Below, in pieces: positions 22,900-34,520 of a stretch of 64,000 nucleotides of DNA. The DNA is from Apoderus coryli (Eukaryota; Arthropoda; Insecta; Coleoptera; Attelabidae): contig OU452199.1 of the NCBI GenBank assembly GCA_911728435.2, forward strand, positions 15,634,860 to 15,698,859, in the 5' to 3' direction. The translations under genes were made by a program, and so were the position numbers. How positions within the stretch are numbered: the first letter of the stretch is position 1; every line of letters begins with the position of its first letter. Under the pieces are notes generated by a model. That model saw nothing but the letters and a program-made list of their open reading frames with translations. It did not search any database and was not told the origin of the DNA.

Positions 22900-25800
22900 A
22901 CACATTACTGAATTAGATGACGTTGTTTGCTTTGTTTATAAAAATTAATGGTGTTAAACTAAACAGTTTAAGAACTTAACTAAATGGAACAATAAAATAA
23001 CCAAATTTCCATAATTTTATGAAAACTCTAGACCTAGACAAACAATTACAAATGAAAGAGTTCAATTGAATACACAATGTTTATTTTATCAAATAAATAA
23101 GTTAATTAAGTAATTTGCTATGAAATAAACATAAGTATTATATAAGGGATGTGTAAGCAAGTTCGTTCGCTAACCCTCCCCCTATAAACAAAGTTGATCC
23201 CGTTAGTGTGAATACCATATTATGCTTCATCTCTTCGACCCATTATCATTGAATGGTTTGTTGATATTTAACGTCACCCTGTGTATTTGTACAAGTTTTA
23301 TTAGCAGGTGACCATCTGTCGATTTGTCGCACTTAAATGGTCTGACGCCTATTTATTTTATACTTTTGTCCCTTTAATGCTATGGTTATTATTGTTATTA
23401 TTATATTTATTGTATATCAAAACTTTATGATATAGGCTAATTTAAAATTGCTTTTTGCACCATTAAAACTGAATAAATGATGATTATATGTTTATTTTAT
23501 ACCATCGCAATATAGTATTCTGATCACTTGAGTTTTTTTTTGTTTTGATAACACATAGATATAGTTTTCATTGAAATACTAACTTTACTCACAAAATAAT
23601 TTAGAAAGTCTTAAGTTTGAAAAAGGGAAGGTGGAGTTGATAACCGTTAATTTTCCACTCATTACAATGGCGCTAAGACCTGCCTTAAGAGCACAATAGA
23701 TACAAACAAAAATTTTTAAACATTTACAAATATTCTTTAAAATATTACAAGAAAAAAACTACAAAATATCTATAATCTCCGGTGGTGAAATTTACTAACA
23801 CCTTTAGGTAGGGACACCAATCGCCTTTTAATCAAAAGTTTTCAGTTCTAAACTTGGAAATTTATTTAAATACTGTTTAAAAGTTCATCCCAAATATAGT
23901 CGTAAAATTTAATTTTTATCTAAGCTAAGAATTTAAAAATGCTGCTAACATTTTGTGCAGGTGTAATTATTATTCTTCTAAGATATTGTAAACTCACGTT
24001 TCCCATTTTTTAATATTAATATGTATATTCTAAAGAAATATAAACAAAATATTCAAAGAAAACACAGAGAGATGCTATCGTTTTAAGCAATTTTAATATC
24101 ATGGCAAGGCCTTCCAGATTTAATATATTCGAAGGAATGGACATTGCACATCAGCAGATCTCTCTAATAGGACTCCCTGGTCACTATAATTTATATGATC
24201 TGTCGAGATTAGGCGTGTAAACTGGTTATGCTGCTTGTGCCTGGAGAAGGATGATACGGCGGTTTCTATCCAGGTATAGTTAGAATTAGATTTGTGAGAT
24301 TTGATGGTCTAGCACCAAATCTAATAGAAAGCTCATACAGCAAAATCATCGATTTCCATACAAAGATTGCACTCTACTTAAGTATACGAGAAGCTTATGT
24401 GTGCGCGGTGGGATGTGTTCGGACGCACTGAGTCATTTTGGATCGTCGATTGAATGTGTGCCACATAATATTAATTTTGAGGTTGGTCCACCATATAAGC
24501 ACAAGCAGAGTTTCAACGCGACTAAATTACCAAAATTTGTAATTCCTCTCGCATACCAAACGCCCATTTAAAACAAAAGCAGAAATTTTAGGCTATATAC
24601 TAACTAATCCCGTTAACCATCCGACTGAAGGAATTGTATAGCACCGGGAACAAAACATTGACAACACATTGTGAACAGATCCCAGAGAAAAGGGATCTCT
24701 CAAATTGAGTTAGCTAATTGCAGAGCCAGCTAGGGGTGGAGGGAAGTGGAAATCGGGAAATTGTTGAAGGGATACCTTTAATTTGATGAAACAGTATAGA
24801 AGGGTGGAGAAAAATAACGTTTTAAAATGGCGAAAATTACAATTTTGTGCAGGAAATGTTTTCGTTGTTATTAAGCTTTACATTTGTTTATAAATCAGAA
24901 GCTTTTAGTATTTGAAAGACAATTTAATAAGCCTTGTTAAATACAATGTTTGTTTAGCTTCATTAAGACTAATTATTTATTTGCTTTTTTTTTATTTCTT
25001 GAATGTTGTTAAGCTACAGGTTTTAAAACTTGGCTTGAATTTTCATACTCGCACCACATATTAAATATAATTTTATACCAGATGACTCAACGTGTCCGAT
25101 CATTTTAAATCTTCTAATATAAAATAAAAATAATAAATTTAATCAATTTATTATTTAATATGGGGTGGATGAAATTTTCATTGTAGGACACAAACAAAAA
25201 TTGGTTCATTATACACAACGTACTACTAAAACTATAATTGATAAAAAATTGTTAGAAATAAAGCTATTTACGGATATCATAGAATTGGATTTGACTTAAT
25301 GTTACAAAAAATTTTTATCTGGAGAAGCATCAGAATGTGTGATGAATATTTGAAATCCATTCACTAAATTTTAAACAAACTTTTTTAAGAATTTTTATTT
25401 TGTCCTTTAAATAATGTGTTACAATTTATGTTTTATTCAATAAGTGAATATCAATTTTAGACAAAATCTATAATATAGAATAGAAAAGTAACTTATTTAA
25501 TTGCAAAAGAATCCGTGCGGCAGACAGTGATCATCGTTGAAACGTTCATATCACTTAGAAAAGAATCAAGTATAAAATAAATTAATTAAAATAGTGGTTT
25601 TAAGGAAACTTATCCCAACATTGAATATTTAAATTCTATAATTTGTTCTAGTCAGAGAAAGTATTCTTTACCCATATCTCTATTATTACTCCAAATATTT
25701 AAATTTACATTGCAGTATGATCAATCTCCTTATATACGAGAAAGGTATAGAAACTAATTGGTTACGATGGTTGAATTTGGAATTCTAAATAAAGAAATCT

Positions 25801-28800
25801 TTGGGAATATATTATTATGGATGTAGGCAAAATGGCAGACGTTACTACCACAGCATTTATTTTCCATACTCTTAATATATCATAGAATAGGTGTGACTTT
25901 AGTAGTGAACATATAAGAATTCAATATTTTACTAGGCCACCGTATAAAAAGACACAGATAACCCTCCGTCATTTTGTTCCACTCTGTACAAGAACGCGTG
26001 ACTGACTACTAGTCCCACTGCTTTCAGCGGGCGCGGGAAGTAAGCGGAACGTTTCGGGTGTTTTCACGCTTTTCGGCGACTGACCCTTCTATATGTTAAA
26101 TGTTCGGTGGTTGCGTTACAAAAAACTCAAACAAACAACCTATCAACTTTAAGTTGTCTGCGCCACTGAGTACTGGCTACTTTTGTAAAAAATAAGGATG
26201 AAGAGAAACCCAAATCATTTCAAGTTCATTGTAAATGAAAATCTAATGAACAAAGCATGGACATTACTTTAACTCATCATAAATCAAGTTTCCTGTGCTT
26301 AATAAATTATATTATTTTAAGTATAACTACGTAAGTTTATTATTTTCGATAAATAACTTATACTTAACTTCAATTAAATAATCAATTAAATATGTTTTGA
26401 CATATATCTAAATACGATTAATTTGTAATAACTATTGTTTCAACAATAAAATCTCATGTCATATCGATAATGATTGATTGATTGCTTATTTTTATTAATT
26501 GAATTCAATCTTATAAACGTGTGATTTTTTTGCAATCCTTATATCGCTTATAACTTTTATTTTCATAATATCTTCCCGCTCCTACTATCTAAGTAAAACA
26601 AGTAAAAGTAAAATAAAAAACATTAATGTTTATTTTAAGTAAATTTTTCTTCAAAATATTTTTTAATTAACTAATTTGTTTAATGATATTATTGTTCAAA
26701 AAAATGTTGAGCGGAAATCGTGTACTTAAATTTTTATCGGTAATCAATGTAGCAATTTTATTTATTATATATATAATAATGTATTGAAATGTCTATCATA
26801 CTCGAGAATTCGGTGATTATTTATAGAACCTATTCTGACTCATATAAGTAACGATAATTCGTTCTTCTGTTTTTGTAGAGCGTTGATTTTCAATTTTTTA
26901 TTCTTATTATTGATGTTCTTTGGTTGAGGTTCAACAAAACACAAGGAAATTTGAATTAAAATTTACGATTATTTCCAACACAACTAATGGTCAGTATCTT
27001 GTGGAAGTCTCCTCAAACATCGTACTGTGATTATTGCACAAAGGTGCTTGCAACAACGACTAATTTGTCCGAAGCTTGATTTTGTCGATATTTGTCGAAT
27101 GGCACTCCAACAAGGTACATAACGTCTTGTCTTTGCAACATTTTGCTGTTTTGTGGTCTGACGACAATTCCAAAGACTCTGATGCGATATGGCTGCTTTG
27201 CCATACTGATTGGAAACAATTAAGCTCAAAAGCAGATTTGAGACAACCTTCTTTTCCAGACAAAAAGTATTTTGGTCCATGATGTTTCAAAGAACTAATT
27301 TGTTGTCTAAAAACAATAAACAAAACACCCGACAGTTCTCGAAAAGCAGTTTACCTGGGAGATGATATGCTCTATTTCAAAGATTGACATATATTTATTA
27401 AAAAAAAATATATTTCCAGTGAAAATTAAAAAAAAAATCGTGAAATTACAATACCTATACATGATCAAGCATTTATAAAATGAGCAAAAACGCATTGATC
27501 CTATTTTAATACTATTTTTGATATTGTATAGATTTGTCCTGAAGCTGCATATTTCTGATCCTTCAAAGCACAAGCTTATCAATTCAATTAACTCTTTATT
27601 AAAAAAAATCCTGCAATCTCCACCAAATAAACGAACTTAAATCATTCTGCTTTCTGTTACTGATTTTAATATGAATCAGCTCTAGAAGTGCCTAAATAGT
27701 GAGTATGGGTCAAGCCCATAGAAAAATCACTGAAAAATAGTTTATAAATAAATCGTCAATTCTCTTGAATTTTCATGACTCTCTCGTAATAATTTATAAT
27801 AATTTTCAATTAGTTAAGGAAGCATTGACATAATAGTGAAATATGTAAATATAATCAATTTTAGAAAAATCATTCACCTTAGAACTTTATTGGTACAGTT
27901 GTCCATACGAATTCAGTAAATTAATGTGTAAATGTTCTCCAAGTAAATCTTTTGTATGTTTGATATTTAGATATAATTCGCCATATGCCTGTTATACAAG
28001 AGTTCAAAAAAAAGTCTAATTTAGTTATCTACATAAGTAATTAAATAAATATGAAATGAAAAAAGTCTAAAAGTTCCTAATAATCATTTGCCTCTATAAC
28101 AAAATTTCGCCGTTTTGAAAAATGTACCGATAATAATTTATAATATTTAAAAAAATGTCGGTAAAAATAGATTATTTTTTTGTTTACATCTGTTATTTGT
28201 CTTAATATATCCGTTAAAGCAATAGTCCTGCAGAGTCCTGCTGCAGGGGAGGATGCGTCATCTTATTGACAAGATAAACAAACTCGCTGACGAACCGTCG
28301 CAAGGCGAGGACTACGATTGTAAATTGGGCTTGTAAACACATTCTAACATGATCAGCAGTACATTAGGTCTGGGCATAATGCCAGTGGCGTAGTATCCCC
28401 TATTTTCTTTCCCATGTTAGATTTTATAATTTTACTAAGTTGTAAGTGGTACAAAAACAATTACAATTGATTGGTTTTCTGCCAATAAGACTCCATTATT
28501 TTACCATTGAGTTCTAGATTTCCACGACTATGCCAAAATTTTTAAGAACAGCAATATGTTTTTCTTTTCATAAAATGAATCTAGGAAATGTATGCAATTC
28601 TGTGTGTTAGTTTAAGTAAGGAAGTGGATTTTTTTGACATAAGCATACGGTTATTATATGCTAATCAGGCATCTCTGGCTCTCTGCTGGTTGAGGAGTTG
28701 AGGGACTAGCTATCGCAAAGAGGACTTAATTAGTGTTTCTAATATTTTTTAAAAAGAAAGACAAATTTAATGTTGAGTTTGGAGCTTAACAAGCTTTTAA

Positions 28801-28999
28801 AATATGTTGGACGGATTGACACTTTTGATTATCAACAGTTGGGTCGCAAGCATGCTGATAGGCATTCTTATTTACGGGGGACAAGGATTCTTATCATTAT
28901 CATCGAACAATAAACAAGGATTTAAGTTCACCATGATCAAATGTCACATATTCGTCTAACATATAAATTTATAACAAAAATCACGAGGTCACAACTATA
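22900..28999. other. 6-kb intronic stretch, no gene recognised
   Basis: Mostly AT-rich DNA with short repeats. Notable patches: 24100-24480 of mixed composition, related in part to 11120-11190; 25943-26110 with TATAAAA followed by a GC-rich block; 26984-27320 with several overlapping short frames and no recognisable protein; and 28210-28400, less AT-rich, holding CCAGTGGCGTAG. None can be assigned a function. Confidence 0.45.
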
Positions 29000-29073
29000 C
29001 CTAAAAACTATTTACCATATAGTGAAAAACTTTTTACTGTGCAATTTGTTCAAGACCTAAAGAGGATATTTTA

Positions 29074-30386
29074 TGTGGAGTGCCACAGGGTTCTGTGCTG
29101 TCTCCTCTGTTATTTTGTTTATATACTGCAAATATTCACAAATGTCTCTTACACTGCACAAACTATGAATATGCCGATGATCGGCAGGTGAGGTACTCTT
29201 TTTATTGTCAAGATGTTGCTGGGGCCAGTCAATGCATAAACGAGGATCTGGATAAATTACTAAATATATCTAAAAAACATCAAATGACAATAAATCCAAA
29301 TAAATCATTTTTGTTAATATTTGGCAAGAACAGAGATGCAATTGGGGACACACTAAATATTGCTATAGACAATAAACCTATCCCTTGTGTATCAGCAGCA
29401 AAAAATCTTGGTTTGTATTTGGATACGGATTTGCGTTTTGATGGTCCTGTCATGGAATGTCTGCGTAAGGCCTACATGAACTTGAAAATGTTGTATCCTC
29501 ATAGACATTTGCTTACAGTAAAACTGAAAACGACATTGTGTGATTCATTGGTTCTTAGCCATTTTAATTATGGAGATGTAATATATGGCCCTTGTTTGAC
29601 AGTAGTTAACAAAAACAAAATCCAAAAAGTTCAAAAATGCTGTCTACGTTACATTTATGGTATCAGGAAATTTGATCCGGTGTCATACAAACTCGCGAAT
29701 ATTAATTGGCTGGACATGGAATCTAGACGTAGTTTGCATGCATCCTGTTTGTTTCACTCCATTGTTCTTAAAAAGCATCCTCCGTATCTTTACAATAAAA
29801 TAAGTTTTCGATCGAATGTTCATACATTAAATTTAAGATTTAAAGGCTTGCTGTCTCCCCCACCGCATCGCAGCGCAATTTTTTTGAGATCATTTTCATT
29901 TGTTGTTTACGCGACTTATAACAAAATTCCATCATCGTTTAAAGAGCTGTCGTTGGCCGGTTTCAGAATTGCCTACCGAAAATATTTATTTAAGAAACAG
30001 ATTGTACATTTGCAAGCACATTAATAAGGAGTAGAGGTGGAATGAGTGGTTTTTTTTTTCTCTTTTTTTCTCTTAGATTTTAATTGTTGTCAATCAATTA
30101 AAGGAAAATATCTTTGTTTAGTTTTAAGAAGAATATTGTTATTTGCCATCAGTGCACAACCATTAGATATGTTATTTTTGTATGTAACTATGCTTTCTTG
30201 GGTTAAAATTTCAAATCAGTGTTAACTGCCTTTTAACCCATTTTGTAATCCTTGGCTAAGCTATTTTTAGGTAATATGTGACATATTTTTTGTTTTACTA
30301 TATTTTTATGTAGCTACTATTATATTGTTGTATTTTTAATGTTAATTTTGGGATTACAAATAAACTGCATTATTATTATTATTAAA
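29074..30386 (+). mobile_element. 5'-truncated LINE inserted in pogo-like element
   Basis: Flanked by an 8-bp target duplication ATATTTTA (29066-29073 and 30387-30394). It begins abruptly inside the RT motif GVPQGS, carries the C-terminal RT and thumb, a 3' UTR and a TTATTATTATTATTAAA tail. The clean junctions and long open frame show that it is younger than its host element. Confidence 0.88.
29080..30024 (+). pseudogene. LINE reverse transcriptase C-terminal fragment, 314 aa
   Basis: Open frame starting within GVPQGSVLSPLLFCLY, with an intact YADD box (EYADDRQV), then NPNKS...LIFG, KNLGLYLD and LSHFNYGDVIYG, the last being the thumb-region block of non-LTR RTs. A C-terminal tail runs to the stop. 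No stops within 314 codons, yet the palm's first catalytic Asp, fingers and endonuclease are missing through 5' truncation, so it cannot act alone. Clade unassigned. Confidence 0.88.
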
Positions 30387-30718
30387 ATATTTTAATGAAA
30401 TTTAATGTCAAAAGCCCTGCATATACTTAGTGATTCTTTAAAATTAGTAGCACTCTATACATAATAAAATTTTTACCGGACTTTTATGTATAAATTTTTA
30501 TGCATTTATTGAGCCTTTTCGGGATTCTCGATTCTCATTTACATTCTTATATCGCATTCTTTTGAAAATGTTCTTAACGCGTTCATAACGCCTAATGGTA
30601 GCCAATAAAGCACGTAGATTTTTGTGAGACACCTGGGGAATTTCTAACCCATTTTATAGTCGAGGCCTAGTAAATCGCAAATTTAGATTCAGTTGGTTTT
30701 TGTTTAAGAATCAAGTAA

Positions 30719-31450
30719 ATGTCCAAGCGTGTGTGTTTAAGTTTAGCTGAGAAAATGAAAGTTTTGGAGGAAGTTGATAAAGGCTGCAAAAAAGTTGATG
30801 TGGCTACAAAATTCGGTGTTTCCCCAAATTGCGTATCTCTGATAGTAAAAACTCGCGAAACTATCATCAAGATAACTAATGTTTCAAGCAGTCGAAAACG
30901 AGTACATGTGCGGCGAGAGTGCAAGCGCTGGTCAGGAGAACTGTGACATTTGTTTTACAAAAAAAAAAAAATATATTGAAAAAGTAGGAGCCAAAAATGT
31001 TTTGGTGTTAAAACAAGTGAAGAAAGAGTATCACTTATGGTTGGAGCAAACATGGATGGCTCAAAAAAACTGAAATTACTACTCATAAATAGAAGCAAAA
31101 ATCCCCGTTGTTTAAAAGGAGTTAAATCTCTGGAGTTAAAATACGCCATTAATAAAAAGGCATGCATGACTTCTAAGATTTTCGAAAGATTGATTAAAGA
31201 ACTGAACACGAAAATGAAAATCCAAAAGCGAAAGATTGTCATGTAACATGTAAGTAAAAAATTAACGAATATTGAATTGACCTTTTTTCCACCAAACATG
31301 ACCTACAAATCACAGCCTATGGACCAGGGTATTATAAAAATCATAAAACATCATTACCGAAACAGAATTGCTCACAAATTTGTTAACGCGATTGATAACA
31401 ACCTTCCAGTCCGAAAATTGATTACCCTTAAATACTGTATAACCAGAGGT
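30719..31450 (+). pseudogene. Degenerate pogo/Tigger transposase (copy B)
   Basis: The first 50 codons give an intact-looking CENP-B-type HTH (LSLAEKMKVLEEVDKG, FGVSPNCVSLIV). After a deletion the catalytic part resumes as VGANMDGSKKLKLL, NPRCLKGVKSLELKY and KACMTSKIFERL (31037-31246). LQPMDQGI-like sequence follows at about 31310-31340 (here SQPMDQGI). Frameshifts and loss of the DETG block make it non-functional. Confidence 0.82.
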
Positions 31451-31759
31451 CGTTAAAGTATGGAGTGAAAATGTTTCTCAGAAAACTATCAAAAACTGCC
31501 TTTCTGGTTATTTTTCCTTACATAATAATGCATGTATGTTACTTAGCAATTTCTCAAAACTACACAAATTACTATATTCATTATGTAATGTGTACGTAGA
31601 TTATGTACATGCTATGAATTTAAACTTTCAAATTTTTAATAAAATATTTTATAATTAAATTTTGAGATTTTGTTTTGTTCCTTGTTGGTTTTTTTTATAT
31701 ATAATGAAAAACTCTTTTATAGTGCAATTTTGGTCTTTCACTATATAGAGGTTCGACTA

Positions 31760-33290
31760 TATTATAGTTTTCTGACTTTTTTAAGTCTTGGTAATATCGC
31801 ATTTTAATAAATGATAATTAAGAATAGTGTGCAAGTGGCAATGTGATAATAACGGTTACATAAAAAATTTTAACACCAAAACCAAAGTAAATGGTTACTC
31901 CGGGGCCAGGATTAAGACCAAAATTGTTTGAGTATAGCTACTGGATTAATTTGAATGAATTGTATAATTTTAAGGGAAGCTGCTTCTAACAATCAGAATC
32001 TGCCTGCTCAATTATTTTTGTTGTATAGCAATGTCAAAGTTATTAATTGAATTAAGTAGTAACAAATACCAGTAATAACAGGAGGAATACTAGGAATTAG
32101 GTGGTAAATATTATATCCAAACGCGTACGAGTATAACCCTATTCGTCCATCAATAATCAACTCCAATATGTATCGGTACCGTAGCAGTTTTTCGACTCTC
32201 CTTCCCGTGTATAGGTATGTGAGTTTTTTTTTGATAATAGGAAAAGGGATCGAATGTACAGGGTGAAGGCAGTTTGGTATTTGCATTGTGTAAATAATAA
32301 TAAAAGCAAATAAAACCTTGTAGGTGTAAAAAGTATGTAAGTATTAATCTTTTTCTTTTAGAAAGTAATAATAAATAAATAGATTAGCAAATTTAAGTAG
32401 AGTAAAAGAAAAATAAATAATGAATTATAGGGGGACGAAACAGCTACAAAAATATTAAAATTGCTCTTAACCTAACCCTTAAAATATTTCGACCCCAAAT
32501 GGTGATTATACAAAAGATATCCATAGACAGTTACTTTAATTTGTTGATCTTTTAACATTTATTTATTTTTATTAAAATAATTTATATCGATTAAAACGAA
32601 TTACAGTGTAAATAATAAGTGCTTAGTTACAAACATTATATAATTGTCTAATTCTAAAAATGGGCACTTATGAACACATCTTGATAGCATAATGTAATAA
32701 AAATTACTGTTTACACTTACGATATGTCAGAAAAAGCAATTTAAACACTTGATCTCAATTTTATAATTTGGAAAAACCTATATTTTAATTTAATTATGTT
32801 TTTAATCCGACGAATTGTATGAAATGGTAAATGGTAAAAACACTAACGTTTTGCACGCTTCGAAGCATCCTACGAATAGGAACCTAAAACTAGTGTCTGC
32901 TTGCAGGAGGTTGTCCAAGGATAAGCTGTCCTCATGACGCCGTTATCATTCAGCCAGTATAGGTTGAGCCTTTTATCTCTCAAGTTATCTTGCTGACCTT
33001 AAAGGAAGGTTTACATTAGCATTTTGATCGAGAATGGAAGCTTTGAATTTTTTAAAGATAAGGTAAGCCCACAGGTTATTAAAACATTTGGGAATAAACG
33101 TGTATGTTTCTGACAGAGGTAAACCTCTACCAGCAGCAGAACTTCATAGCATAATGCCTCTAATAGACGCTCCATGTAAAACCGAAGTTGTCATCTATGC
33201 AAAAATGAAGCTGTCATCTAGTCCACTACAGAGTCAAAAAAATCCGTTCTTGGCATCATTCCAGACATAGCTATGGCAATATTAGCATAA
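31760..33290. other. Intronic sequence, no gene recognised
   Basis: AT-rich. Nothing matched a TE protein. The minus frame at 32008-32286 has no recognisable family and is probably chance. Confidence 0.4.
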
Positions 33291-33294
33291 TAAC

Positions 33295-34028
33295 AAGGAT
33301 CTGGTTAAAAACTAATGAGCCACCCGACTAAAATCCGCTGGTGCACCATCGTGCATAAACTAAATTGCATTTCTAATAAAATCAAACCCGGGAAGCGTAT
33401 GTTCCAGAAAGTCGCGATATACCTCCGGCAAATCTTCCCGGTAGAAATATGGATCCAATTAAGCAGTCCTCCATAAATCCAATTCAAACGTTCAGCGAGA
33501 AATAATTTTGAAAGTGATCTTCAAATATCGCATGCGGATTTTCATCACACAATAAATGGTTCGTCAGTAAACAAAATCAACAGCACTATAGTTGTGGAAT
33601 TTCAACAATTTTGTGCAAAAGCAATTGACAGAATGCGATACGTGGAGGAAAATCATCAGGAATAAATGCTTGAAGGCGTTGGATGTGGTATCAGGAGCCT
33701 TACGCTGAGGAAATCTTTCTGTGTGTAACCGCCCAGCTTCTAATGTATTGCCATCAGCGAGTCCATTCCATAAATGAAGTACATAACGGTCATCTCGGCA
33801 TTTGTATAGTGATTCAGGCACTTCAACAAATTTTATGCTTTATTTCAAGACAATATCGAAATTAAGTTACAGTCAGGGCGTACATTTTTTTTGTAAATAA
33901 TGTTTGTGAAGTTTGATCTAGTTAGAGCAATAAAGGCTCCATATTTCTAGCAACAACGCTGCTAAATTTCAAAGAAATCGGTAAGGACTAAGGATAAAAA
34001 AACCGTTATTAACAAATCACCCTGTATA
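33295..34028 (-). pseudogene. Decayed Tc1/mariner element with CAGGGTGA terminus
   Basis: The right end reads in reverse TACAGGGTGATTTGTTAA (34028 leftward), the element's 5' end. Minus-strand pieces in order: NGLADGNTLEAGRLHTERFPQRKAP (HTH block typical of insect Tc1/mariner relatives), IAFCQLLLHKIVEIPQ in a shifted frame, a DEPF/NPHA-like segment near 33540, LPGFDFIRNAI and MHDGAPADFSRVAH (second-Asp block) at about 33310-33370. It truncates soon after. Related to 6241-6530. Multiple stops. Confidence 0.75.
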
Positions 34029-34520
34029 TTTAGCCAAGCGGCACTGATCGTAAGCCAAACCAAAAAATAGCAGTCTCTTGTTTTTTATTTATTTTTTAGC
34101 TTCTTTTGTCAATAATCATTTAAAAACCCTTGTAATTTAACCACCTAGGTATATCTATATATATATACATGAATTAAATAAAGGGCTGCATTATCAAAGA
34201 CTGATATATATGTAGGTAGACGTATAATAAATATGCCTCCCAATAAATAGTCATTTTACAAAAATTTAAATTTCGATTGTTAAACAAACTCGTTTTGTTT
34301 TCAATGGTCAGTATTTTATTTTCTATGAATTAATTACAATTTATTGATCCCGCAAATAAATAAAATAAATGCATCCAAACCATATCGTAAATTTTAAAAA
34401 ATGTTCATTTTATATTACCCTTGCGACTATTAATTATTGTAAAACAATTCATACCTAATTACTAATTACCAACAAAATGTTTGTTTATTTTATTAGTCGC
34501 TTGGTGATTAGGAATGATAA

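Larger units (their letters stand above)
29000..31759 (+). mobile_element. pogo/Tigger-like transposon, copy B, split by a LINE
   Basis: The left inner end has TAGTGAAAAACT; the right end has CACTATATAGAGGTTCGACTA, as in copy A. A LINE (29074-30386) interrupts it. Sequence on both sides of the LINE is colinear with copy A (e.g. ATTTTAATGAAATTTAATGT, AAAATTTTTACCGGAC). The start is approximate because the outer TIR is worn. Confidence 0.8.

Noticed and set aside
26984..27323. Four overlapping short frames hinting at a gene or processed pseudogene.
   Set aside because: No frame matches a family I know, and none has splice or start context; left as unassigned.
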